The notes beneath the pieces were generated by a model. It was not told the DNA's origin and did no database searches. It was given only the letters and a program-made list of their open reading frames with translations. From Methanomassiliicoccaceae archaeon (lineage in GTDB: Archaea > Thermoplasmatota > Thermoplasmata > Methanomassiliicoccales > Methanomethylophilaceae), in assembly GCA_009778275.1 (NCBI GenBank), contig WRKC01000100.1, positions 1 through 28,239 on the forward strand: a stretch of 28,239 bases of DNA, given 5' to 3'. The position numbers and the translations under genes are program-made. Shown in pieces: positions 22,257-28,239 of the stretch; the first letter of the stretch is position 1; every line of letters starts with the position of its first letter.

Positions 22257-22263
22257 TACTTAA
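22257..22263 (-). promoter_or_regulatory. Candidate TATA element of the ATP synthase operon
   Basis: TTAAGTA on the minus strand, about 45 bp before the TTG start of subunit H, in the 90-bp gap after the dCMP deaminase gene. It is a poor match, so readthrough from the deaminase gene is an alternative. Confidence 0.3.
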
Positions 22264-22303
22264 GCGTAATTGTCTAATAGAAAGGGCCTTGCCGCAGGAG
22301 GTT

Positions 22304-22759
22304 TCATTCGGTCTCGGGGAGCAAACTGCGGACCTTTATGTTGGTTTCCTTGAGCAGTTCCCTCGAAAGATCGTCAGCATACCCAGTTTTGTAAACGACC
22401 TCGATTATCCCCGAATTAATGAGGATCTTCGTGCACATCGAACAGGGGAATGTTGTCGTGTATATCGTGGCATCTTTCACGCTTACCCCGAAATACGCCG
22501 CCTGAGCCACGGCGTTCTGTTCCGCGTGGACCCCTCTGCACAGCTCATGCCTTGTCCCAGATGGTATGTTCAGCTGCTCCCTTATGCACCCCAGCTCCTC
22601 GCAGTGCCGGGTTCCTTTCGGAGATCCGTTGTACCCCGTGGACAAAATGTGCTTATCTTTTACGATGACGGCTCCGACCCTTCTTCTGACGCATGTCGAC
22701 CTTTGCGACACCAGTTCGGCCATGCTCATGAAGTACTCGTCGTTGGAGGGCCTGTTCAT
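22304..22759 (-). CDS. dCMP deaminase family protein
   Basis: A 151-residue zinc-dependent deaminase of the ComEB/dCMP deaminase type, converting dCMP to dUMP for thymidylate synthesis. The active-site motif HAEQNA (His ligand and catalytic Glu) and the PCSMC pair of Cys ligands are present. The region with CIREQLNIPSGTRHELCRGV holds the additional Cys/His residues typical of this subfamily, and CVRRRVGAVIV with TGYNGSPKG completes the fold. The minus-strand TATA-like ACAATTATAT (22781-22790) is about 26 bp before the ATG, so a leaderless transcript is likely. It could in principle act on other cytidine nucleotides. Confidence 0.9.
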   Translation of the reverse strand: MNRPSNDEYFMSMAELVSQRSTCVRRRVGAVIVKDKHILSTGYNGSPKGTRHCEELGCIREQLNIPSGTRHELCRGVHAEQNAVAQAAYFGVSVKDATIYTTTFPCSMCTKILINSGIIEVVYKTGYADDLSRELLKETNIKVRSLLPETE

Positions 22760-22780
22760 ATTTTTGGAATACCGGTTTCA

Positions 22781-22790
22781 ATATAATTGT
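22781..22790 (-). promoter_or_regulatory. TATA box of the dCMP deaminase gene (leaderless)
   Basis: ACAATTATAT on the minus strand is centred about 26 bp before the deaminase ATG at 22759, the distance expected if transcription starts at the start codon; no Shine-Dalgarno is seen. Confidence 0.5.
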
Positions 22791-22799
22791 TTTAGGGCA

Positions 22800-22810
22800 T
22801 TTAATTAATA
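22800..22810 (+). promoter_or_regulatory. TATA box of the signal peptidase gene
   Basis: TTTAATTAATA is centred about 30 bp before the GTG start at 22834. The intervening ATG at 22814 opens only a 3-codon frame and would lie upstream of the predicted start site near 22830. Confidence 0.45.
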
Positions 22811-22833
22811 ATCATGAAACCCTAACGTGGGTC

Positions 22834-23688
22834 GTGGAATCCGATACGAAACATGCGGCGATGGTCCTTGTCGCGGCTGTTGTCATCATAGCCGCCGTTT
22901 TCATAGGCGTCTCTGCGGCATCCGGCGTCAGCCCCCCTCAGACGATCGTCGTATCGGAGAGCATGCAGCACGGGATGAAATCGCATATCGGCGTCATTGA
23001 CACAGGCGATCTAATTGTTGTTAAGGATAAGAACAAGGTCGAGATACGGTCGTACGTTGACGGATATAACACAGGATACGAGAAGTTCGGCAACTACGGG
23101 GATGTGATAATCTACAACCGAGATGTAGGAAATCCCGTGATCCACCGTGCGATATTATGGCTTGACCTTAATGGCGACGGGACGTGGAGCGCCCCGAGCC
23201 TCGGTAAATACCCCAAAGAACTATGGTCCTGCACCGGCGGCGACGATTACAATAGATTATCGGGCATGCTCACAATGGAAAAATTAGGGTACGGCGGGAA
23301 TATCAGTTGCACCCTGAATCTTGATGCGCTTGTGAAGAACGGTTCCGGCAGCGGGTTCATAACAATGGGGGATAACAATCGGGGATTCGATCAGCCAAGT
23401 TTGAGCTCCGTATTGGTATCGAAAGAGAGAATAAAATCCGTTGCGTGGTTCGAGATACCATGGGTCGGAGTGTTCAGTATGATAAGGGATGGAAAGTTGG
23501 ACGTTATTGATAAGAACGTGCCGAACACCATACCTTCCCTTGCGGCCGCAGTGCTTCTTATCGTCTTTCTTCTGATCGGAATAAGTTTCCTTATCGATCA
23601 CAGATATTATTTGAGGTTCAGAAAGGAAATGGAAAACGAGATCGACGCCCCCACCCCTATATTTCCACTGGAAAACGAAAAGGAATGA
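22834..23688 (+). CDS. Signal peptidase I, archaeal/SEC11 type
   Basis: A 284-residue membrane serine protease that removes signal peptides on the outer face of the membrane. An N-terminal anchor (about 10-30, MVLVAAVVIIAAVFIGVSAA) precedes the catalytic serine in VVSESMQHG (Ser43); the archaeal-type His (replacing the bacterial Lys) lies in NPVIHRAI and the Asp-containing box is ITMGDNNRGFD. A second hydrophobic segment near 232-252 and a charged tail follow, making it longer than minimal SEC11 proteins. The start is GTG at 22834; no ATG is available before the anchor. The last codons contain an ORB-like element on the opposite strand, so the C-terminal PTPIFPLENEKE is shaped partly by that DNA. 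Confidence 0.9.
   Translation: MESDTKHAAMVLVAAVVIIAAVFIGVSAASGVSPPQTIVVSESMQHGMKSHIGVIDTGDLIVVKDKNKVEIRSYVDGYNTGYEKFGNYGDVIIYNRDVGNPVIHRAILWLDLNGDGTWSAPSLGKYPKELWSCTGGDDYNRLSGMLTMEKLGYGGNISCTLNLDALVKNGSGSGFITMGDNNRGFDQPSLSSVLVSKERIKSVAWFEIPWVGVFSMIRDGKLDVIDKNVPNTIPSLAAAVLLIVFLLIGISFLIDHRYYLRFRKEMENEIDAPTPIFPLENEKE
23645..23673 (-). promoter_or_regulatory. Origin recognition box ORB2, inside the signal peptidase gene
   Basis: Read on the minus strand: a perfect dyad TTCCA-G-TGGAA followed by ATATA, then the G-string GGGGTGGGGG and CGT. This is the architecture of archaeal ORBs, with an inverted repeat plus a one-sided G-string contacted by Orc1/Cdc6. It shares 27 of 29 bases with the element at 25219-25247 in the opposite orientation. 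It overlaps the last codons of the signal peptidase gene and lies beside the 3' end of cdc6. Confidence 0.75.
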
Positions 23689-23690
23689 TA

Positions 23691-24929
23691 TCAAAGCAGT
23701 TTGGTCTGTTTTGTTACTTTATATTTTGAAAGAGGTTCGAATATCTCATCTTTCATTACAAAATCAATAATATCTTTGTTGATGTTGAGCTCTATCTCTC
23801 TGGTCCTTCCGTTCCTGCCAAAGGATTTGACCCTTGCATGTATTATCCCGAGCATATCCAATTCGGATATCAGATCCGCAACCCTTTTTTCCTTTAAAGA
23901 ACTGTATTCCAAGATATTGCATATCTCTTTGTAAACAGTATATACATCACCGGTTATCACGGCGATGTCCTTTTCCTTTTTCTCATGATTCTTGATGACA
24001 CTCATCAGAACGATCTTTGATTGAGGGGGCAATGTTCTTATCACCTCGACCACCGCATCCAATTCTATTCTGCTTCTTGCTGAGTTGACGTGGGCTTCCG
24101 TTACTGTTGAATCGCCGTTCCTTTCAGCTATCTCCGCCGATACTCTGAGAAGATCCAATGCTTTCCTTGCGTCGCCCGAATCCTGAGCGGATATCGCAGC
24201 GCAATACGGAATAACACCATCTTCTATTATATCCGGGTCAAAAGCTAATTCCGCTCTCTTTTTCAGAATGTCCTGAAGCTGCTCGCGTTGATAAGGCGGA
24301 AAAACCACCTTTTCTTCTCCGAGCCTGCTCTTTATTTTTGGACTCAACAGCTCCATGAATTTTGCGTTGTTAGTTACTCCGATTATTGATATCTTTGAAT
24401 TCTTAAGAACTTCATTCATTGTTGTTAAGAAATAGAATATATCATCACCGTTCTTCTGTTGGATCCTATCTATCTCATCCAGAACAACGATCAGTATCTT
24501 CTCTTTTTCATCTATGTACTTGATTATCGTGTCATATACCTTATCAAGACTCCATCCGGTAAATGGTATCCTGTTGTTGTGGTCTTTGATTATTTGATTT
24601 GATATATTGAAAAGTATCCCGTATGGATTATCAACGATCTCGCAGTTCACATAGATAAAACTGCAGTTCTCTTCATCCGGATCTTCTTTCTTCAATTCCT
24701 TTCCAATATAATTAATGACGGCGGTCTTACCTGTTCCCGTCTTCCCAGTTATGAGTATGTTAGAAGGTTTGCTCTTATAGAGAGAAGGTGTTATTATCTC
24801 AACGATTATCCTCACTTCATTCTCTCTGTGAGGTAACTGATCGGGAATGTATGTTGTCTGAAGAATATTCCTGTTTTTTATGAGAACCTTCCTTTTATCT
24901 TTTGACGGACCGAATATTGATTCTCCCAT
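23691..24929 (-). CDS. cdc6: Orc1/Cdc6 replication initiator
   Basis: A 412-residue AAA+ initiator that binds origin recognition boxes and loads MCM. Walker A GKTGTGKT is at 62-69, Walker B is LIVVLDEIDRI (about 145-155), sensor 1 is IIGVTNNAKF, and sensor 2 lies in the SGDARKALDLLR helix. A C-terminal winged helix follows (about 310-400, KRVADLISELDMLGIIHARV). The ATG at 24929 is preferred because GAGGGATAAA precedes it and the N-terminus then matches family length; the frame is open for 25 more codons upstream. It sits between two inverted ORB elements, as initiator genes usually do at their origin. Its N-terminal QTTYIPDQLPHRENEV is typical. Confidence 0.95.
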   Translation of the reverse strand: MGESIFGPSKDKRKVLIKNRNILQTTYIPDQLPHRENEVRIIVEIITPSLYKSKPSNILITGKTGTGKTAVINYIGKELKKEDPDEENCSFIYVNCEIVDNPYGILFNISNQIIKDHNNRIPFTGWSLDKVYDTIIKYIDEKEKILIVVLDEIDRIQQKNGDDIFYFLTTMNEVLKNSKISIIGVTNNAKFMELLSPKIKSRLGEEKVVFPPYQREQLQDILKKRAELAFDPDIIEDGVIPYCAAISAQDSGDARKALDLLRVSAEIAERNGDSTVTEAHVNSARSRIELDAVVEVIRTLPPQSKIVLMSVIKNHEKKEKDIAVITGDVYTVYKEICNILEYSSLKEKRVADLISELDMLGIIHARVKSFGRNGRTREIELNINKDIIDFVMKDEIFEPLSKYKVTKQTKLL

Positions 24930-25026
24930 TTTATCCCTCTTCAACTGCGCCCGACTACATAGCCCAAGGTCTGTTATAATAGTTTCTTTTATGTGATTTT
25001 TCAAAACACAAAACAGATGATATCAG

Positions 25027-25035
25027 TTTTATAAG
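25027..25035 (+). promoter_or_regulatory. TATA box of the 28-residue microprotein gene
   Basis: TTTTATAAG lies about 53 bp before the ATG at 25084, predicting a start site near 25057 and a leader of about 27 nt that contains the Shine-Dalgarno. Confidence 0.5.
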
Positions 25036-25083
25036 ACGGATTGTATTAGGGAAGAACATTGCATAATGCAAAGGAGAATTAAA

Positions 25084-25170
25084 ATGAAAGGATGGCTCGT
25101 CATCGCCGGCTGCATACTGGGCATCGTGGCGTTCATAGCGCTCTTATGGATAATAGGAAATTACGGTTAA
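25084..25170 (+). CDS. 28-residue membrane microprotein
   Basis: A 28-codon ORF between cdc6 and the OB-fold-like gene. It encodes MKGWLVIAGCILGIVAFIAL followed by LWIIGNYG and TAA: essentially one hydrophobic helix with a Lys at the N-terminus and a short polar C-terminus. AAGGAG (25071-25076) stands 8 nt before the ATG, and a TATA box is correctly placed upstream. An in-frame ATG at 25066 would add six residues but would remove the Shine-Dalgarno from the leader. I recognise no family; it could be a small membrane regulator or subunit. Absence of codon statistics at this length limits certainty. Confidence 0.6.
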   Translation: MKGWLVIAGCILGIVAFIALLWIIGNYG

Positions 25171-25218
25171 AGAGGACGCGAACGTTTTTTTGATAACCTC
25201 TATACGACTTCTTAGGGG

Positions 25219-25247
25219 TTCCACTAGAAATATAGGGGTGGGGGCGT
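25219..25247 (+). promoter_or_regulatory. Origin recognition box ORB1, probable oriC
   Basis: TTCCACTAGAAATATA followed by GGGGTGGGGG and CGT, sharing 27 of 29 bases with ORB2 (23645-23673) in the opposite orientation. It lies in the 382-bp intergenic region 24930-25311 upstream of cdc6, together with AT-rich stretches at about 24975-25045 and 25262-25310 that could serve as unwinding elements. Besides the microprotein gene and promoter elements I see nothing else coding here. Confidence 0.78.
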
Positions 25248-25261
25248 TGATGTGCGGTCAG

Positions 25262-25277
25262 TATAACTGTAGTTATA
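25262..25277. promoter_or_regulatory. Perfect palindrome over the promoter of the 25312 gene
   Basis: TATAACT-GT-AGTTATA is a perfect inverted repeat. Its right arm runs into the TATA-like TTATATTC (25273-25280), about 35 bp before the ATG of the OB-fold-like gene, and it lies 15 bp after ORB1. It is suited to a repressor site, or to part of the origin. Confidence 0.45.
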
Positions 25278-25311
25278 TTCTTAATAACCCTCCGAAAAAA
25301 ATAATCGTTGT

Positions 25312-25623
25312 ATGAAAAAGCTTGACCGCTATTCTTTATTTTGCTTATCCGTGTCGATAATGATCCTGATAGCAGTGTTCATCAACAGCGATGAACCCGA
25401 GAACAAGGATGTTGTCGGGATAGCATATGACGTCAAAACAACAAAAAATGGATACACATTCCTTTTTGAGGACAGCGACGGCGGGAAGATATCTTGTTTT
25501 TCCAGAAGCGAACCTGAAAAAAGAGAGGTGTATTCCATCCGGGGGGCGTTCTCTGATGACGGCGGCATGTTCTTTATCGATACGATGAATGTCATTTCTC
25601 AGAATGTGTTATATCACAATTAA
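25312..25623 (+). CDS. Small N-anchored protein with OB-fold-like body
   Basis: A 103-residue protein with an N-terminal hydrophobic anchor (about residues 8-25, YSLFCLSVSIMILIAVFI) and a soluble part probably outside the membrane. The body (VVGIAYDVKTTKNGYTFLFE, then DSDGGKISCF and VYSIRGAFSDDGGMFFIDTM) has the strand pattern of an OB fold of the tRNA-anticodon/nucleic-acid type: G-x-V, NG-x-x-F-x-F-x-D, G-x-I, then Y-x-I-x-G. A nucleic-acid or oligosaccharide ligand is possible, but the membrane anchor argues for an extracytoplasmic role. It precedes tiaS by 13 nt and is probably co-transcribed. No named family is assigned. Confidence 0.72.
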   Translation: MKKLDRYSLFCLSVSIMILIAVFINSDEPENKDVVGIAYDVKTTKNGYTFLFEDSDGGKISCFSRSEPEKREVYSIRGAFSDDGGMFFIDTMNVISQNVLYHN

Positions 25624-25636
25624 AGGATGACCGGGC

Positions 25637-26959
25637 ATGTATGTCGCGGTCGATGACACCGATTCCATCAATGGGAACTGTACCACGTTCCTCGCGACAG
25701 AGATCATCTCCCTGCTATGCGAAAGAATGGACCTGATCGGGTATCCGCGCCTTGTGAGACTGAATCCGGCGGTCCCCTGGAAGACCAGGGGCAACGGCTC
25801 GCTCGTGATGAGATTTGGAAAGGGGAACGGACGGCGCACGTGCATAGGGGACATTTCCGGCAGGGAAATATCATGCTTCGAGAACGCTTCATCTTATGAA
25901 CCGGATGAGAGTGAGATCGTCGAGATGTTAATTCCGCTGATCGAGAGATACAGCGAACCGGACTCGTGCCCCGGGCTGGTAGTGAGCAGGAAGAAGCCTC
26001 CCCCGTCCATATACTGGAAAGGCGTCAGGACCATCCTGGACAAGAGCGAGGCGGAGGAGGAGATCATCCGGATCGGTGCGCTGAAATATGAGAAAGGGTG
26101 CGGCCGCGGCATTATCGGAGCGACATGCGGGATGGCCTGGAGGCCCCGGGACAGCACCTTGGAAATGCTCACATACAGACCGAAGGACAGGTGGGGGACC
26201 GAACGCGTCTTCGAACCCCTTTCCATAAAAGAAGCGGACAATTCGCTGCGGTCTACCTTCAACAGCTGGGAGGAAAGGGCCCGGAAGGTCGCCATGGTCC
26301 CGTCGACGCCTTGCCCGATAATGTATGGTCTCCGCGGGGAGGACCGCCGGGAACTTATGAGAGGGAAGGAGATCATAAGGAGCGAACCGATAGAAAGGTG
26401 GATGATCTTCCTCACGAACCAGGGAACGGACGACCACATCCTCCGCCGCCCAAAGGAGCTGGTGCCCGGCCAGTCGTATTATATTGAGGGGAAAGTGACC
26501 GGAAGCGAACACATACAGGGCGGGCACGTTCTCACACGCATCGCCACCCGCTTCGGGGAAGTGACAGTCGGAGCATACGAACCGTCAAAGGAGTTCCGTC
26601 TCCTCTTCGACAACCTGTCAGAGGGGGATGCGATAGGGGTCATGGGGGAGCTCAGAGAGGAGCCGAGGACGCTCAACGCAGAGAAGGTGCGTGTGATCAC
26701 AGCCGCCGAAAGATACGAGAAGATCTCGAATCCCGTATGCGGGGGTTGCGGCAGGACCATGGAATCCGTCGGGAAGGGGAAAGGATACCGCTGCAGAAGG
26801 TGCGGCACATCCGCAGAGGCGCCTCAGGTGAAAAAAGCGGTAAGGTGGGTCCGGGAAGGGTGGTACGAACCGCCCACCGCGGCAAGGAGGCATTTATCGA
26901 AGCCCCTGAAGAGAATGGGTGCGGAACAGCCTGTTGAATTCGTCAATAGACGTATATGA
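25637..26959 (+). CDS. tiaS: tRNA(Ile2) 2-agmatinylcytidine synthetase TiaS
   Basis: A 440-residue enzyme that attaches agmatine to C34 of tRNA-Ile2 so that it reads AUA codons; essential in archaea. The N-terminus MYVAVDDTDSINGNCTTFLA is the family signature, followed by VRLNPAVPWKTRGNGS and the CGRGIIGATCGMAWRP block. An OB-fold region (about 270-360, GQSYYIEGKVTGSEHIQGGH) and a C-terminal zinc ribbon (CGGCG at about 370 and CRRCG at about 390) complete the domain order. The length is normal. Its upstream neighbour is a small membrane-anchored OB-like protein. Agmatine supply genes are not in view. Confidence 0.95.
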   Translation: MYVAVDDTDSINGNCTTFLATEIISLLCERMDLIGYPRLVRLNPAVPWKTRGNGSLVMRFGKGNGRRTCIGDISGREISCFENASSYEPDESEIVEMLIPLIERYSEPDSCPGLVVSRKKPPPSIYWKGVRTILDKSEAEEEIIRIGALKYEKGCGRGIIGATCGMAWRPRDSTLEMLTYRPKDRWGTERVFEPLSIKEADNSLRSTFNSWEERARKVAMVPSTPCPIMYGLRGEDRRELMRGKEIIRSEPIERWMIFLTNQGTDDHILRRPKELVPGQSYYIEGKVTGSEHIQGGHVLTRIATRFGEVTVGAYEPSKEFRLLFDNLSEGDAIGVMGELREEPRTLNAEKVRVITAAERYEKISNPVCGGCGRTMESVGKGKGYRCRRCGTSAEAPQVKKAVRWVREGWYEPPTAARRHLSKPLKRMGAEQPVEFVNRRI

Positions 26960-26970
26960 ACACCGACACC

Positions 26971-26979
26971 AATAAATAC
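26971..26979 (+). promoter_or_regulatory. TATA-like element of the thiolase gene
   Basis: AATAAATAC in the 62-bp gap after tiaS; it predicts a start site near 27000 and a short leader containing GAGGTAA (27011-27017) before the ATG at 27022. Confidence 0.45.
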
Positions 26980-27021
26980 TCAGTCCCCTACCTATACCCA
27001 TTACATTTGTGAGGTAATCCA

Positions 27022-28200
27022 ATGGAAGAAATAGTAATACTCAGCGCGGCAAGGACCGCGATAGGAAAATACGGCAAAGCGCTCAGCGGCATCAAAGTAA
27101 CAGAACTCGGCGCGACAGCGATCGGCGAGGCAGTGAAAAGGGCAGGGCTCGCTCCCGCCGATATCGAGGAGTGCATCATGGGCAACGTGGTATCGACCGG
27201 CCTCGGGCAGAACCCGGCAAGGCAGTCCGCCATGGCGGCGGGGCTCCCCGCTGAGATCGGATCATACACAGTGAACGATGTGTGCGGCTCCGGCCTGAAA
27301 TCGGTCATGAATGCGGCGGATGCGATCAAGGCCGGAGAGTACAATGTCATCGCAGCAGGCGGCATGGAAAGCATGAGCAACATCCCCTACTATCTTGACG
27401 GTGCCAGGTGGGGTTTCACAATGAACGATAAGGTCCTGACGGACACCATGGTCCATGACGGGCTCTGGGACATCTTCAACAATCAGCACATGGGGAACAC
27501 CGGGGAGATCGTGGCGGAGAGGTTCGGCGTCACAAGGCAGGACGCCGACCAGCTGTCGGTGGACAGCAATAAGAAAGCGGCCGCGGCGCAGGCCGCAGGC
27601 AAATTCAAGAAAGAGATCGTCCCCTACACCATAAAGACCAAGAAAGGGGACACGGTCTTCGAAGTGGACGAGGGAGTAAGAGGGGACACGACAATGGAGT
27701 CCCTTTCCTCACTGAGGCCGGCGTTCAAAAAGGACGGCGTCGTAACTCCCGGGAACGCTTCCCAATTGAGCGACGGGGCCGCGGCAGTGGTCGTGGCATC
27801 CAGATCCTGGGCGAAAGAACACGGCATCAAGCCGTTGGCAAGCATCGTCGCGTACGGCGAGAGAGGAGTGGCGCCGGAGCTTATCATGGAGGCGCCCATA
27901 CCGACCACCCAGCATGTTCTGAAGAAAGCCGGGATGAAGGTCGACGACATTGACCTGTTCGAACACAACGAGGCCTTTGCGACCGCGTCATGCGCAGTGA
28001 AGAAAGCGTTCAACATACCCGATGACAAATTCAACGTGAACGGGGGGGCTGTGGCACTCGGACACCCCATCGGCTGCTCCGGAGCACGCGTGCTGACAAC
28101 ACTGGTCTACGCCATGCAGGATCGCCAGAAAGATACGGGCCTGTGCACGCTCTGCCTCGGCGGCGGGAACGCCGTAACGATGATCGTTCGCAGAGAATGA
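27022..28200 (+). CDS. Acetyl-CoA acetyltransferase, bacterial-type thiolase
   Basis: A 392-residue thiolase condensing or cleaving acetoacetyl-CoA. The catalytic set is complete: Cys88 in NDVCGSG, His315 in EHNEAFA, His348 in GHPIGCSG and Cys378 in CLGGGNA, almost exactly the positions of the Zoogloea enzyme. The GGMESMSN box is present. This is the AtoB/PhaA class rather than the archaeal thiolase that works with a DUF35 protein and HMG-CoA synthase; neither partner is adjacent. It most likely supplies acetoacetyl-CoA for the mevalonate pathway, with transfer from bacteria possible. Strong Shine-Dalgarno (GAGGTAA). A T6 run closes the window about 34 nt after the stop. Confidence 0.93.
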   Translation: MEEIVILSAARTAIGKYGKALSGIKVTELGATAIGEAVKRAGLAPADIEECIMGNVVSTGLGQNPARQSAMAAGLPAEIGSYTVNDVCGSGLKSVMNAADAIKAGEYNVIAAGGMESMSNIPYYLDGARWGFTMNDKVLTDTMVHDGLWDIFNNQHMGNTGEIVAERFGVTRQDADQLSVDSNKKAAAAQAAGKFKKEIVPYTIKTKKGDTVFEVDEGVRGDTTMESLSSLRPAFKKDGVVTPGNASQLSDGAAAVVVASRSWAKEHGIKPLASIVAYGERGVAPELIMEAPIPTTQHVLKKAGMKVDDIDLFEHNEAFATASCAVKKAFNIPDDKFNVNGGAVALGHPIGCSGARVLTTLVYAMQDRQKDTGLCTLCLGGGNAVTMIVRRE

Positions 28201-28233
28201 TACCGTAACGCAAAAACCACTTAACAAACCCCA

Positions 28234-28239
28234 TTTTTT
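28234..28239 (+). terminator. T-run after the thiolase gene
   Basis: Six or more T at the right window edge, 34 nt after the thiolase stop; oligo-T tracts are the usual archaeal terminators. The tract is cut by the window end. Confidence 0.35.

Noticed and set aside
1..28239. tRNA, rRNA, CRISPR arrays, insertion sequences or prophage genes
   Set aside because: No T-loop-like GGTTCRA with matching stems, no repeat-spacer array, no transposase or integrase and no long direct repeats were found in the gaps.

Overview
The window is chromosomal DNA of a euryarchaeon, most likely a Methanomassiliicoccales (Thermoplasmata-related methanogen). The archaeal markers are TFB, Gar1, a two-domain splicing endonuclease, the PolD small subunit, TiaS, Orc1/Cdc6 and an A-type ATP synthase. 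None of the 31 stop codons I can read is TAG (23 TGA, 8 TAA), as expected in a pyrrolysine-using lineage. No methanogenesis or pyl gene is present, so the order-level call is inference.

Layout. 1-2.2 kb: partial purE and an unknown membrane protein on the minus strand, then gar1-tfb on plus. 2.2-4.8 kb (minus): endA and an orphan trpB2, whose upstream region carries three TGTACA sites like the TrpY TRP boxes. 5.0-8.3 kb (plus): a proteostasis operon encoding an HSR1-like regulator, a Cdc48 AAA+ ATPase and Hsp20, with a 29-bp operator-like palindrome at the predicted transcription start. 8.4-11.0 kb (plus): three overlapping genes (COG1395-type HTH protein, unknown protein, zinc-ribbon CPBP intramembrane protease). 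11.0-12.2 kb (minus): a UPF0201 protein coupled to a TIM-barrel isomerase-like protein. 12.25-13.7 kb (plus): PolD small subunit.

13.75-22.2 kb (minus): the complete A1AO ATP synthase operon in the order H-I-K-E-C-F-A-B-D, followed by a 48-residue single-span membrane protein translationally coupled to subunit D and too short for most gene callers.

22.3-25.3 kb: dCMP deaminase, SEC11-type signal peptidase and orc1/cdc6. Two near-identical 29-bp elements (27 of 29 bases shared) with the architecture of archaeal origin recognition boxes flank cdc6 in opposite orientations. One lies inside the 3' end of the signal peptidase gene; the other is in the intergenic region beyond cdc6, beside a 28-residue membrane microprotein gene. 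This is very probably a replication origin, and the ATP synthase operon is transcribed away from it.

25.3-28.2 kb (plus): a membrane-anchored small protein with an OB-fold-like body, tiaS, and a bacterial-type acetyl-CoA acetyltransferase.

Most of the window is housekeeping. The interest lies in regulatory DNA (ORB pair, HSR1-type operator, TRP-box-like sites) and in two tiny membrane protein genes.
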